A stretch of DNA of 29,373 nucleotides. Source: a virus. The notes under the pieces were generated by a model. That model worked only from the letters and a program-made list of their open reading frames with translations, searched no databases and was not told where the DNA came from. The stretch lies in the IMG/VR virus record IMGVR_UViG_3300025736_000130, positions 1 to 29,373 of that record; one strand, given 5' to 3'. The position numbers were made by a program, and so were the translations under genes. Within the stretch, counting starts at the first letter, position 1, and each line of letters starts with the position of its first letter. Positions 6,811 through 12,499 of this stretch are shown one piece after another.

Positions 6811-7115
6811 AAAGAAAATATAATCACAAGTTGATAAAAGAATACAAACCATACAAAGGATTTTACGATTTAAGAGATTATGATTTGCCAAAAGAAGTTT
6901 TTAAGCAACTCGAAGAAATCCAATATTATCTTTCTTATATGTCAAAAGACCCAGAATATTATAAAAAATGGCTTCCAGTACAATGTCAAAAGGCACAAGA
7001 ATTATCTGCAAAATATCAAATAGCTTTATTCCAATTTAATAGCTTAGACAAAGAATACTACGACCAAGCTATGGAGCGTATTGAAAACCAAACTAGACAA
7101 ATAACTTTAATTTAA
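6807..7115 (+). CDS. unknown helical protein
   Basis: A 102-residue protein starting inside the previous stop (ATGA overlap). It is rich in Tyr and Lys (YKPYKGFYDLRDYDLP) and predicted mostly helical (EVFKQLEEIQYYLSYMSKD, AMERIENQTRQI). No conserved motif is apparent. It lies upstream of two nucleases. It could be an accessory protein of the 6508 gene. Function unknown. Confidence 0.6.
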   Translation: MKRKYNHKLIKEYKPYKGFYDLRDYDLPKEVFKQLEEIQYYLSYMSKDPEYYKKWLPVQCQKAQELSAKYQIALFQFNSLDKEYYDQAMERIENQTRQITLI

Positions 7116-7134
7116 TAACTATAAAGGGTATAGC

Positions 7135-7368
7135 ATGAAAAAATACATTAAAGACTACATGGGCTTCCACGGTATAGGAGAACAGGATATTATTATGTGT
7201 AAATATTGTAATAAAAGACAAGCAGTAGATATTCATCACATAACTTTTAAAAGCCAAGGTGGAAGTGATGAAGTAAAAAATTTAATAAGTTTGTGTAGAT
7301 CGTGTCATGAGGACGCGCATGATAAAAAAATAAGTAAAGAAGAATTATATGCAAAAAACGCCAACTGA
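7135..7368 (+). CDS. HNH endonuclease
   Basis: This 77-residue protein is a compact HNH nuclease. It shows a first Cys pair C22/C25 (CKYC), the catalytic DIHHI at 32-36 with H34 or H35 as the general base, Asn49 in EVKNLISLC, and the second zinc pair C54/C57 with H58 and H62. HNH proteins nick or cut DNA with a metal ion. In phages such small forms act in packaging, homing or DNA processing. It is far from the terminase but overlaps the VRR-NUC gene by 20 bases, suggesting the two nucleases are made together. A weak AAAGGG lies upstream of ATG 7135. Confidence 0.85.
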   Translation: MKKYIKDYMGFHGIGEQDIIMCKYCNKRQAVDIHHITFKSQGGSDEVKNLISLCRSCHEDAHDKKISKEELYAKNAN

Positions 7369-7690
7369 ATACGACGAGTGTGTTGTGCTAGCAGAGTATC
7401 TTGACAAGAGAGGTATAACATATGCACATATTCCTAACGAAACTTTTACAAAAAGCTGGGGAGTTAAGATGAGAAATAAGAAACAAGGAGTAAAGCGTGG
7501 AGTACCTGATTACATGATTATAATTAAGAATTTATTGATTTTTATAGAAATGAAAAGAGTAAAAAATAGTGTGACCAGTAAAGAGCAAAAGGAATGGATT
7601 GCAAAACTTAATAATTGTAATAGTGTACAGGCTTATATTTGTAATGGGTTTGATGAGGCAAAAGAAGTTATAGAAAATACATGTAAATAG
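7349..7690 (+). CDS. VRR-NUC domain nuclease
   Basis: This 113-residue protein has the VRR-NUC (PD-(D/E)XK superfamily) pattern: GVPDYMII with D54, IFIEMKR with E67 and K69, and a following Gln (SKEQ, Q80). These are the expected metal-binding and catalytic residues. Stand-alone phage VRR-NUC proteins are thought to cleave branched DNA (Holliday or flap structures). It is close to the family's minimal length. It overlaps the HNH gene and is the last gene before the second replication-class promoter, whose box begins at the base after its stop. Confidence 0.88.
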   Translation: MQKTPTEYDECVVLAEYLDKRGITYAHIPNETFTKSWGVKMRNKKQGVKRGVPDYMIIIKNLLIFIEMKRVKNSVTSKEQKEWIAKLNNCNSVQAYICNGFDEAKEVIENTCK

Positions 7691-7736
7691 TTATCCACAG
7701 TAATATTTTGACAAGCAACCAAAAGTATGGTATTAT
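7691..7736 (+). promoter_or_regulatory. sigma70 promoter P3 with upstream TTATCCACAG box
   Basis: TTATCCACAG (7691-7700), seven bases, TTGACA (7708-7713), a 17-base spacer and TATTAT (7731-7736) preceded by TGG. The first ten spacer bases (AGCAACCAAA) differ by one base from those in P1, beyond anything the polymerase needs, so a shared regulator site is likely. It drives the recombination block. Confidence 0.78.
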
Positions 7737-7786
7737 AAATACATAAACATAAGATATATCAATATGAATATATCGAAGACTAAACA

Positions 7787-7826
7787 GCAGGGTAGGTATG
7801 GGTCCGCCTGAACCTACTCCTGCGGA
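7787..7826 (+). promoter_or_regulatory. possible pseudoknot in the P3 leader
   Basis: Bases 7787-7797 pair with 7812-7823 (one bulged base), and the loop TCCG (7803-7806) can pair with CGGA (7823-7826), an H-type pseudoknot arrangement. It is preceded by a 15-codon open frame (ATG 7764) that ends inside it and followed by a run of six A before the next start. It may be a translational or transcriptional control element. No known riboswitch class is recognised. Confidence 0.35.
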
Positions 7827-7843
7827 TAGTAACAAAAAAGCCT

Positions 7844-7939
7844 ATGGACAACGACCAAGCACTCGCCCAGTGTGAATGGGAGAGAGAACAAGAGCAAACA
7901 GACATTGACGATGACAATGATCGTGAATGTGATAATTAA
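7844..7939 (+). CDS. possible 31-residue acidic peptide
   Basis: A 31-residue frame, very acidic (WEREQEQTDIDDDNDRECDN), fills the space between the P3 leader and the ATPase gene. It has no Shine-Dalgarno sequence, as usual here. A competing 25-residue frame starts at 7798 (MGPPEPTPADSNKK) and overlaps it, so at most one is likely to be real. Small acidic peptides of phages often inhibit host DNA-binding proteins, but nothing specific supports that here. Confidence 0.35.
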   Translation: MDNDQALAQCEWEREQEQTDIDDDNDRECDN

Positions 7940-7953
7940 TAATCATTAGAACT

Positions 7954-8859
7954 ATGAAAATAGTCAACACAGGAGATCCACAAATAAAACCAAGTATCAT
8001 TGCTATGATATATGGCAACGGTGGAATAGGCAAAACAACTTTTGCGTCAACCGCACCAAAACCACTTTTACTAGATTGTGAGAATGGTGCAAAATACTTC
8101 GGACTTCGTGGAATAGAAATAGACGTAGTGCAGATCCAAACATGGAAAGACTTCGAGGACAGAGAACTAATTGAAACAGTAAAAACAGGGGATTACGAAA
8201 CTATCATCGTGGATCCAATCGGAGAGGCAATGGACAAACTAATCAATGGGTTGGCTGATTTTGGCAACTCCAAACTGGTACAACCAGACGGAAGCCCAAC
8301 AATGGCCGGGTGGGGATATGTAAAAAAGAAAATGAGAAACTTCGTAAAGTTTTTACGAGATAGTGGAAAAAATGTAATCCTAATCGCTCACATAGACGAG
8401 AAGATGGACGACGAGCAGAGAATAGTAAAAAGACCAATGATCGCCACAAAGATAAGCGAGGAACTAATCAACATGGTAGATGTGGTTGGATATATGACAT
8501 CAATTAACCGGGATGGAGAAGATGTGCGAGTAATCGTAGTAGACCCGGGCAACGATAAACAAACCGCCAAAGACAGAACTGGACAACTCGGAAAATACAT
8601 CGAACCAGACTTCGCAAAGATAGTAAAAGCATGCCAAGGATCAAAAACTTATAAATGGTCAAAAAAAGCCGATTTAAGCGATGATAAAAAGGCAGACGAT
8701 AAAGTGTCCACAAAAACCACCAAAACAGCCACAAAGGGCAAAAAACAAGCCACAGAGCAGACCACAGAGGAGTTGTTGGAGGAGTTTGACGAGAAGGTGG
8801 ATAAAAAGATAAAACCAGAGGATGTCAAAGCTAAGTTGGCAAAAGCTAAAAAGAAATAG
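7954..8859 (+). CDS. Sak4-like (AAA_24 / RecA-fold) ATPase
   Basis: This 301-residue protein has a Walker A GNGGIGKTT at 21-29, LLLDCENG after strand 2, and a Walker B ETIIVDPIGE at 81-90, followed by a RecA-core-like region to about residue 215. This is the layout of phage AAA_24/Sak4 proteins, single-strand annealing or RecA-like ATPases that work with an SSB. The last 80 residues are a low-complexity Lys/Thr/Glu tail (TKTTKTATKGKKQAT) ending AKLAKAKKK, likely disordered and DNA- or partner-binding. It is followed immediately by a Cas4/RecB-like nuclease and an SSB-like gene, the typical phage recombination trio. The main uncertainty is the precise biochemical activity. Confidence 0.82.
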   Translation: MKIVNTGDPQIKPSIIAMIYGNGGIGKTTFASTAPKPLLLDCENGAKYFGLRGIEIDVVQIQTWKDFEDRELIETVKTGDYETIIVDPIGEAMDKLINGLADFGNSKLVQPDGSPTMAGWGYVKKKMRNFVKFLRDSGKNVILIAHIDEKMDDEQRIVKRPMIATKISEELINMVDVVGYMTSINRDGEDVRVIVVDPGNDKQTAKDRTGQLGKYIEPDFAKIVKACQGSKTYKWSKKADLSDDKKADDKVSTKTTKTATKGKKQATEQTTEELLEEFDEKVDKKIKPEDVKAKLAKAKKK

Positions 8860-8860
8860 T

Positions 8861-9661
8861 ATGGCAAAAACAGAAACAATAGAAAAAACGCTATACAACG
8901 GCGAAGTGGATATAATATTCTACCCAAACAGCCACCGGTACAAACTGAAAGGCGAGAAAAGCTACATACTTGGTGTGACAACATGCACAGGAATTATTGA
9001 CAAAAGTCGTGCGCTGATTCCTTGGGCAGTAAAACTAACCACCCAATACATCCGGGACGCAATATACAAAGGCAAAACATTTTCAAAGGAAGAGATTGAA
9101 AATATTCTTGTTGACGCAAGCATGCAACATACAATCAAGAAAGAAAAGGCGGGGGACTTTGGAACCGCAATCCATGACTGGGCCGAGCAGTTCGCTCTTG
9201 CCAAAGCAAGTGGAAAAGACATCAGTATCCCAGAAGACGCACCAAAAGAAGTTTTGAACGGAATAAATGCCTTCCTAGACTGGTACAACAACCATGACAT
9301 TGAATTTGTAGAAGCAGAGCGTATGGTGTACTCCAGAAAAAACGGATTTGTAGGAACCCTCGACGCAGTGGCCAAGATAAACGGAAAGCTGTACTTGATA
9401 GATTACAAATCAAGTAAAGGAATTTATGATGAGATGTACTTCCAAGTATCAGCCTACTACAAAGCCTACCAAGAAGAAACTGGGATAGAATTTGACGGAG
9501 CGATGATCATCAGATTTGGAAAAGAAGACGGAGAGTTCGAGGTAAAAGAGATCACAAAAGGTAGTCTAGTAAAAGATTATAAAGCCTTCAAAGCTTGTCT
9601 GACTGTAAAAAACAGACTAAAAGAACGACAAGCTGAATGGCGTAAAAGTAATAAAAAATAA
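8861..9661 (+). CDS. PD-(D/E)XK exonuclease, Cas4/RecB-like
   Basis: This 266-residue protein has the RecB/Cas4-type nuclease motifs in order: a His in GTAIHDW (H105), GFVGTLDAVA (D168), LYLIDYKSSK (D181, K183) and a downstream Gln in FQVSAYYKAY (Q195). These coordinate metal and cleave DNA ends, giving single-stranded tails for annealing. ATG 8861 was chosen because it follows the previous stop by one base; the open frame extends 13 codons upstream into the ATPase gene. The partner genes are the Sak4-like ATPase upstream and the SSB-like gene one base downstream. No Fe-S cysteine cluster like that of true Cas4 is evident, so it resembles the phage lambda-type or RecB-type recombination exonucleases more. 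Confidence 0.85.
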   Translation: MAKTETIEKTLYNGEVDIIFYPNSHRYKLKGEKSYILGVTTCTGIIDKSRALIPWAVKLTTQYIRDAIYKGKTFSKEEIENILVDASMQHTIKKEKAGDFGTAIHDWAEQFALAKASGKDISIPEDAPKEVLNGINAFLDWYNNHDIEFVEAERMVYSRKNGFVGTLDAVAKINGKLYLIDYKSSKGIYDEMYFQVSAYYKAYQEETGIEFDGAMIIRFGKEDGEFEVKEITKGSLVKDYKAFKACLTVKNRLKERQAEWRKSNKK

Positions 9662-9662
9662 T

Positions 9663-9974
9663 ATGTCAGAAGAAAATGTATTTTTAGATGGCTTGATTTT
9701 CAAGCTACCTAGACCGACCGCGCCCGAATTCGTCAAAGGATCAATATCAATCAAAAGAGAAAATCTGATCGCCACACTATCCGGAATGACAGAAGAATGG
9801 ATCAACCTCGACTTATTGGAATCAAAGCAAGGCAAAGGATATGCAAAGATAAACAATTGGAAGAAAGAAGAAGGTTATGCCAAGAGCGAAGAAAATAATG
9901 GTGAGGTGGGGAATTATAATAAACAAGAAAAGTCAGAAACAGACGATATAAATGTCGAAGATATTCCTTTCTAA
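9663..9974 (+). CDS. ssDNA-binding-like protein with SSB-type acidic tip
   Basis: This 103-residue protein has an ordered N half (FLDGLIFKLPRPTAPEFVKG, then EEWINLDLLESKQGKGYAKI), consistent with a small beta barrel. A disordered acidic/Asn-rich tail follows and ends DDINVEDIPF. The final D-x-x-x-x-D-I-P-F is the hallmark tip by which SSB proteins recruit DNA-processing partners. The N domain resembles a family of uncharacterised phage proteins found beside recombination genes rather than classical SSB. It sits between the nuclease and the NinB-like gene, one and three bases from them. I infer that it coats ssDNA for the Sak4-like ATPase. Confidence 0.65.
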   Translation: MSEENVFLDGLIFKLPRPTAPEFVKGSISIKRENLIATLSGMTEEWINLDLLESKQGKGYAKINNWKKEEGYAKSEENNGEVGNYNKQEKSETDDINVEDIPF

Positions 9975-9977
9975 AAT

Positions 9978-10364
9978 ATGAGCAACCCAACCCCAAAATT
10001 CACAGTAGAAATAGACAAAGACCACAGATTACCACTGAAAGAAATGGAGTTATTTCATAAATACATTAGGACACTGTGGCCCGGGAAATATGAGTTGATC
10101 ATAAGAAAGCCAAGCAAGCCAAAGAGCGGACAAATGAGAAAATTCTACTGGTCTGTAATGATGACAACAATAGCTGATGAATTAGGAATGCTCCCCCTTG
10201 AAATACACAGCTTTTGTAAGTCAATGTTTTTACCATATGAAAAAGATAGTTCGGAGGATTTAACGACAACAGAAGATGTGGAATACTGGGAAAAGATAAG
10301 GGTATATTTTGCACAAGAACACGGAATAATAATTGCAGAACCAAATCAAGTAGATTATGAATAA
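9978..10364 (+). CDS. NinB-like recombination protein
   Basis: This 128-residue protein contains KSGQMRKFYWSVMMTTIADE and a following EIHSFCKSMFLP. It resembles the pattern R-S-x-x-Q-x-x-x-Y-W-x(3,4)-x-I-A of phage proteins related to NinB/Orf, which bind single-stranded DNA and replace RecFOR functions in recombination. The N half (FTVEIDKDHRLPL, ELIIRKPSKPK) is a likely beta sheet with basic residues for DNA. It lies at the end of the recombination block and its stop lies within the next gene. Family membership is judged from this motif only. Confidence 0.55.
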   Translation: MSNPTPKFTVEIDKDHRLPLKEMELFHKYIRTLWPGKYELIIRKPSKPKSGQMRKFYWSVMMTTIADELGMLPLEIHSFCKSMFLPYEKDSSEDLTTTEDVEYWEKIRVYFAQEHGIIIAEPNQVDYE

Positions 10365-10614
10365 TAAAAGACGGAAACAACTGAAAAAGATAGCACCTCT
10401 GGGCGGACAAGCTACATTTAAAAAATATGGCAGTAGTCATTTTAGTAGAATAGCAAAGAAACAAACAGAGGAACGCATGGGAGGATTGACAATCAAAGAG
10501 CGATCAGAAATGATGAGCTGTGTTAGAAAATATAAATACGGTTGGAGATGGAATAAAGAAAAAAGGAAATGTTTAGATTTGGGGGTTGCTTTTGGAGATA
10601 ATATAAACAAATAA
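10357..10614 (+). CDS. unknown basic protein
   Basis: An 85-residue, highly basic protein (NNKRRKQLKKIAPLGGQATF, KKYGSSHFSRIAKKQ, CVRKYKYGWRWNKEKRK). The GG-x-A-T-x-K-K-Y-G-x-x-H-F-x-x-I-x-K-K stretch looks like a short DNA-binding helix-turn unit seen in small phage and environmental proteins. It starts inside the NinB-like gene (8-base overlap). The stop codon is part of a 22-base element repeated at 11205. Likely nucleic-acid-binding; function unknown. Confidence 0.55.
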   Translation: MNNKRRKQLKKIAPLGGQATFKKYGSSHFSRIAKKQTEERMGGLTIKERSEMMSCVRKYKYGWRWNKEKRKCLDLGVAFGDNINK

Positions 10615-10633
10615 CACAGGAACTTAATCCTGA
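10612..10633 (+). repeat. 22-base leader repeat with hairpin, copy 1
   Basis: Identical to 11205-11226, each beginning with the stop codon of one gene and lying 13 or 11 bases ahead of the next ATG. CAGGA and TCCTG (loop ACTTAA) form a hairpin that buries the only Shine-Dalgarno-like AGGA of the leader. Confidence 0.9.
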
Positions 10634-10646
10634 ATAAAATATAAAT

Positions 10647-11207
10647 ATGAAGAAAGAATTAACAAAAACAACAAATGTTTTATACCATTACAAAGACAAA
10701 GTAAGGATTGAGGGTAAAAATGAAGAGATGCGTGGTAATTGCACTGGCTTGTGGGGTGATTGCACTGGCTTGTGGGGTGATTGCACTGGCTTGAGTGGTG
10801 ATTGCACTGACTTGCGTGGTAATTGCTCTGGCTTGTGGGGTGATTGCACTGGCTTGATTGGTTATTGCACTGGCTTGAGTGGTAATTGCTCTGGCTTGAT
10901 TGGTTATTGCACTGGCTTGAGTGGTAATTGCACTGGCTTGAGTGGTAATTGCTCTGGCTTGAGTGGTTATTGCACTGGCTTGAGTGGTAATTGCTCTGGC
11001 TTGAGTGGTAATTGCTCTGGCTTGCGTGGTAATTGCTCTGGCTTGAGTGGTAATTGCTCTGGCTTGCGTGGTAATTGCTCTGGCTTGCGTGGTAATTGCT
11101 CTGACTTGAGTGGTAATTGCACTGGCTTGAGTGGTGATTTAGATAATTGTAAAATAACAGACGAAGAAAGAGAAAAAGGTATTGATATAAAAGAGCTTAG
11201 TAAATAA
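10647..11207 (+). CDS. Cys-Gly heptad-repeat protein
   Basis: This 186-residue protein has a 27-residue polar head, 19 tandem seven-residue units of pattern G-[NDY]-C-[TS]-[GD]-L-[SRWI], and a charged end cap (DLDNCKITDEEREKGIDIKE). The repeat is not the five-residue A(D/N)Lxx pentapeptide, although an elongated beta-solenoid is plausible. The cap (D-x-C-x-I-x-D-E-x-R-x-x-G-I-D-I) recurs, from memory, in uncharacterised repeat proteins of phages and bacteria, so the family exists but its job is unknown. The regular Cys ladder could bind metal or form a stack of thiols in the reducing cytoplasm. DNA copies are nearly identical, indicating recent expansion by recombination or slippage, and copy number may vary between isolates. 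Confidence 0.75.
   Translation: MKKELTKTTNVLYHYKDKVRIEGKNEEMRGNCTGLWGDCTGLWGDCTGLSGDCTDLRGNCSGLWGDCTGLIGYCTGLSGNCSGLIGYCTGLSGNCTGLSGNCSGLSGYCTGLSGNCSGLSGNCSGLRGNCSGLSGNCSGLRGNCSGLRGNCSDLSGNCTGLSGDLDNCKITDEEREKGIDIKELSK
10734..11132 (+). repeat. 19 x 21-base tandem repeat encoding heptads
   Basis: The unit is 21 bases, of type GGTAATTGCTCTGGCTTGAG plus one base, running in frame without interruption. Variation is concentrated at codon 2 (N/D/Y), codon 4 (T/S) and codon 7 (S/R/W/I). There are no spacers, so it is not a CRISPR array. Confidence 0.95.
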
Positions 11208-11226
11208 CACAGGAACTTAATCCTGA
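11205..11226 (+). repeat. 22-base leader repeat with hairpin, copy 2
   Basis: Perfect second copy of the element at 10612-10633, beginning with the stop codon of the heptad-repeat gene and leading into ATG 11238. Confidence 0.9.
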
Positions 11227-11237
11227 GTAAAAATAAT

Positions 11238-11423
11238 ATGGAAGAAGAACATTATAACATAATAAAAGCGATGAAAAGACAGGGAGGAAGTTTTGTTGTA
11301 GCATTAGCAGGTGCTTTTGAACAAGCCGATAATATAAATTTTAATAAATTAAAAACAACCTTTGATGTGTATTGGAAAACTTATAAAAAAGTAGCAAAGG
11401 AATATGGTAATTTTGAAGACTAA
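11238..11423 (+). CDS. conserved small phage protein
   Basis: A 61-residue helical protein with RQGGSFVVALAGAFEQADN and KLKTTFDVYWKTYKKVA. The pattern G-G-S-F-V-x-A-L-A-x-A-x-x-x-A-D-x-x-N-x-x-K-L-x-x-x-F-x-x-Y-W-x-x-Y is one I have seen in many short, uncharacterised phage and prophage proteins. It shares its 22-base leader with the heptad-repeat gene and overlaps a possible small gene at 11404. It is cytoplasmic, with no metal or nuclease motif. Function unknown. Confidence 0.65.
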   Translation: MEEEHYNIIKAMKRQGGSFVVALAGAFEQADNINFNKLKTTFDVYWKTYKKVAKEYGNFED

Positions 11424-11507
11424 CACCCCAGTAATTTACTGGATAGAATACGATGATGGTGGTGTGGTAACCAAGACAGGTATAATAATACTATTGTTCC
11501 TAGGGTA
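11404..11507 (+). CDS. possible 34-residue peptide running into a structured RNA
   Basis: Frame from ATG 11404 with AAAGG five bases upstream, one of the few near-consensus ribosome sites here. The peptide includes PVIYWIEYDDGGVVTKTG and then a hydrophobic end (IIILLFLG). The first part looks like a real beta-strand protein. The last part may be untranslated RNA read by chance, or the gene may once have continued. It overlaps the upstream gene by 20 bases and the left arm of a long inverted repeat lies within it, so translation would compete with RNA folding. Confidence 0.4.
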
Positions 11508-11846
11508 GGGGTTAATTGCCCGAGAGTAAGGAAACTATAAAGTCGCAAACCAATTGCCCATCATCTATTCTATTTAGTAAATAACTTAATTAATTACATT
11601 CTATAGAGAAATAGTTTATATCCCCGTTGTGTGAAAACTTTAAAATGGTACTGTGTGGGCAAGCTCCTAAAACTATAGGAGCATAACCGTTAAATAAAAA
11701 ATCATCTATGCCATTGCCGACGGGTAATCCAAGAGTAATCTTGTAAAACTTTATTAGACAAGCAAGACCTGTGTAGTGCAGGGGTATCTAATAAGGGACG
11801 GCAGGCTAGTGTTTGCAACACACCTCTATAGAATATAGTTAATTAA
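11430..11846 (+). ncRNA. candidate large structured RNA of unknown class
   Basis: The 466 bases between genes (11424-11889) hold extended complementarity. Helix 1: 11430-11459 with 11558-11586, with 26 Watson-Crick pairs, two G-U, one mismatch and one bulge. Helix 2: 11587-11608 with 11824-11845, about 20 of 22 positions pairing, including 11 in a row (ATTCTATAGAG with its complement). Inside helix 2 are hairpins 11663-11669/11676-11682, 11749-11758/11787-11796 (enclosing 11768-11771/11779-11782) and 11809-11813/11817-11821. Two closed domains side by side suggest a folded RNA. No tRNA, tmRNA or RNase P signatures are visible. A degenerate group I intron is possible, since GGGGTTAATTG...GAG recalls the start of T4 td. 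No T-run follows. Strand is assumed from the neighbouring genes. Confidence 0.55.
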
Positions 11847-11889
11847 ACACTAGAATAAGAAAATCTAATTCAAAGCTATAAACTAGAAT

Positions 11890-12153
11890 ATGAAAAATAA
11901 ACCAGACCAAGAACAATTTATAAGCTCGTTGTACTATGTTGAATGGAAAACATTAGAAGAAGTAGAGAAATATGTTAAAGATTACCTAGCCGAAGAACGC
12001 TCTAAGGTAATCTCTACTATCGCAGACTTTGCAGAAGAAGAAAGAGATGTGCTTGGTAATTTTAATAAGCTAGATGACGAATACGCAGAGGGCTTTTGGA
12101 TGGGGATGAATACGGTACTAAAGTTTACAGATAAACTTAATCAATCTAAATAA
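11890..12153 (+). CDS. unknown acidic helical protein
   Basis: An 87-residue acidic protein (KTLEEVEKYVKDYLAEERSK, DFAEEERDVLGNFNKLDDEY), predicted nearly all helix, with a final hydrophobic patch (GFWMGMNTVLKFTDKL). No motif recognised. It is the first gene after the structured region; its leader repeats the bases ACTAGAATA also found at 11850-11858. Bases 12154-12219 after it contain TTGTAACCCCC twice, 22 bases apart. Confidence 0.6.
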   Translation: MKNKPDQEQFISSLYYVEWKTLEEVEKYVKDYLAEERSKVISTIADFAEEERDVLGNFNKLDDEYAEGFWMGMNTVLKFTDKLNQSK

Positions 12154-12219
12154 CTATTGTAACCCCCTAAAACGCAACTTGTAACCCCCCCTTCAAAAGA
12201 CAAACTTAAATAATTGAGT

Positions 12220-12453
12220 ATGAACTGGGATAATCTAAAACAAGGCAAGTGTCCAAAATGTGGTGGTCGTATGGTTAATTCCCAGACATTAATAAAGAAA
12301 ACTTGTGAACATTGTGGAGCACCTCTACACTGTATCAACATCTGTGCAAATTGTAAAAAACCCGTTGATCCCATTAAGTTATCTACTCTGTTATGGATGG
12401 CTGGTGGATTAGTTTTAATTGGATATTTACTTGGTTTTTGTACAAAAATGTGA
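12220..12453 (+). CDS. zinc-ribbon membrane protein
   Basis: This 77-residue protein carries three Cys pairs, CPKC (11-14), CEHC (29-32) and CANC (about 42-45), consistent with one or two zinc ribbons. A single hydrophobic segment at the C terminus (LLWMAGGLVLIGYLLGF) then makes it a likely tail-anchored membrane protein with its zinc domain in the cytoplasm. ATG 12220 is preferred; TTG two codons upstream (12214) is also possible. Small proteins of this build are common in bacteria and phages, with no shared function. Promoter P4 overlaps its 3' end. Confidence 0.6.
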   Translation: MNWDNLKQGKCPKCGGRMVNSQTLIKKTCEHCGAPLHCINICANCKKPVDPIKLSTLLWMAGGLVLIGYLLGFCTKM

Positions 12454-12459
12454 TATAAT
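12431..12459 (+). promoter_or_regulatory. promoter P4
   Basis: TTGGTT (12431-12436), a 17-base spacer, then TATAAT (12454-12459) with extended -10 TGA. It overlaps the end of the zinc-ribbon gene and would serve the coiled-coil gene at 12500. It has no TTATCCACAG box. A small hairpin GTCC...GGAC lies in the leader. Confidence 0.6.
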
Positions 12460-12499
12460 AATTAAAGAGTCCGATTAAGGACCATAACCATAAAACACT

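Noticed and set aside
7401-7430. Promoter with TTGACA at 7401 inside the VRR-NUC gene
   Set aside because: The nearest TATAAC is only seven bases downstream of the -35, too close; likely coding coincidence.
10734-11132. CRISPR array
   Set aside because: Repeats are 21 bases, contiguous, in frame, with no spacers; they encode heptads.
11505-11560. Definite group I intron
   Set aside because: The start recalls the td intron, but I cannot find the conserved P7 (GACTA-type) and matching S elements or a split gene; kept only as an alternative.
12157-12190. TTGTAACCCCC direct repeat as an attachment or mobile-element site
   Set aside because: Only two 11-base copies 22 bases apart, with no recombinase or element boundaries nearby.
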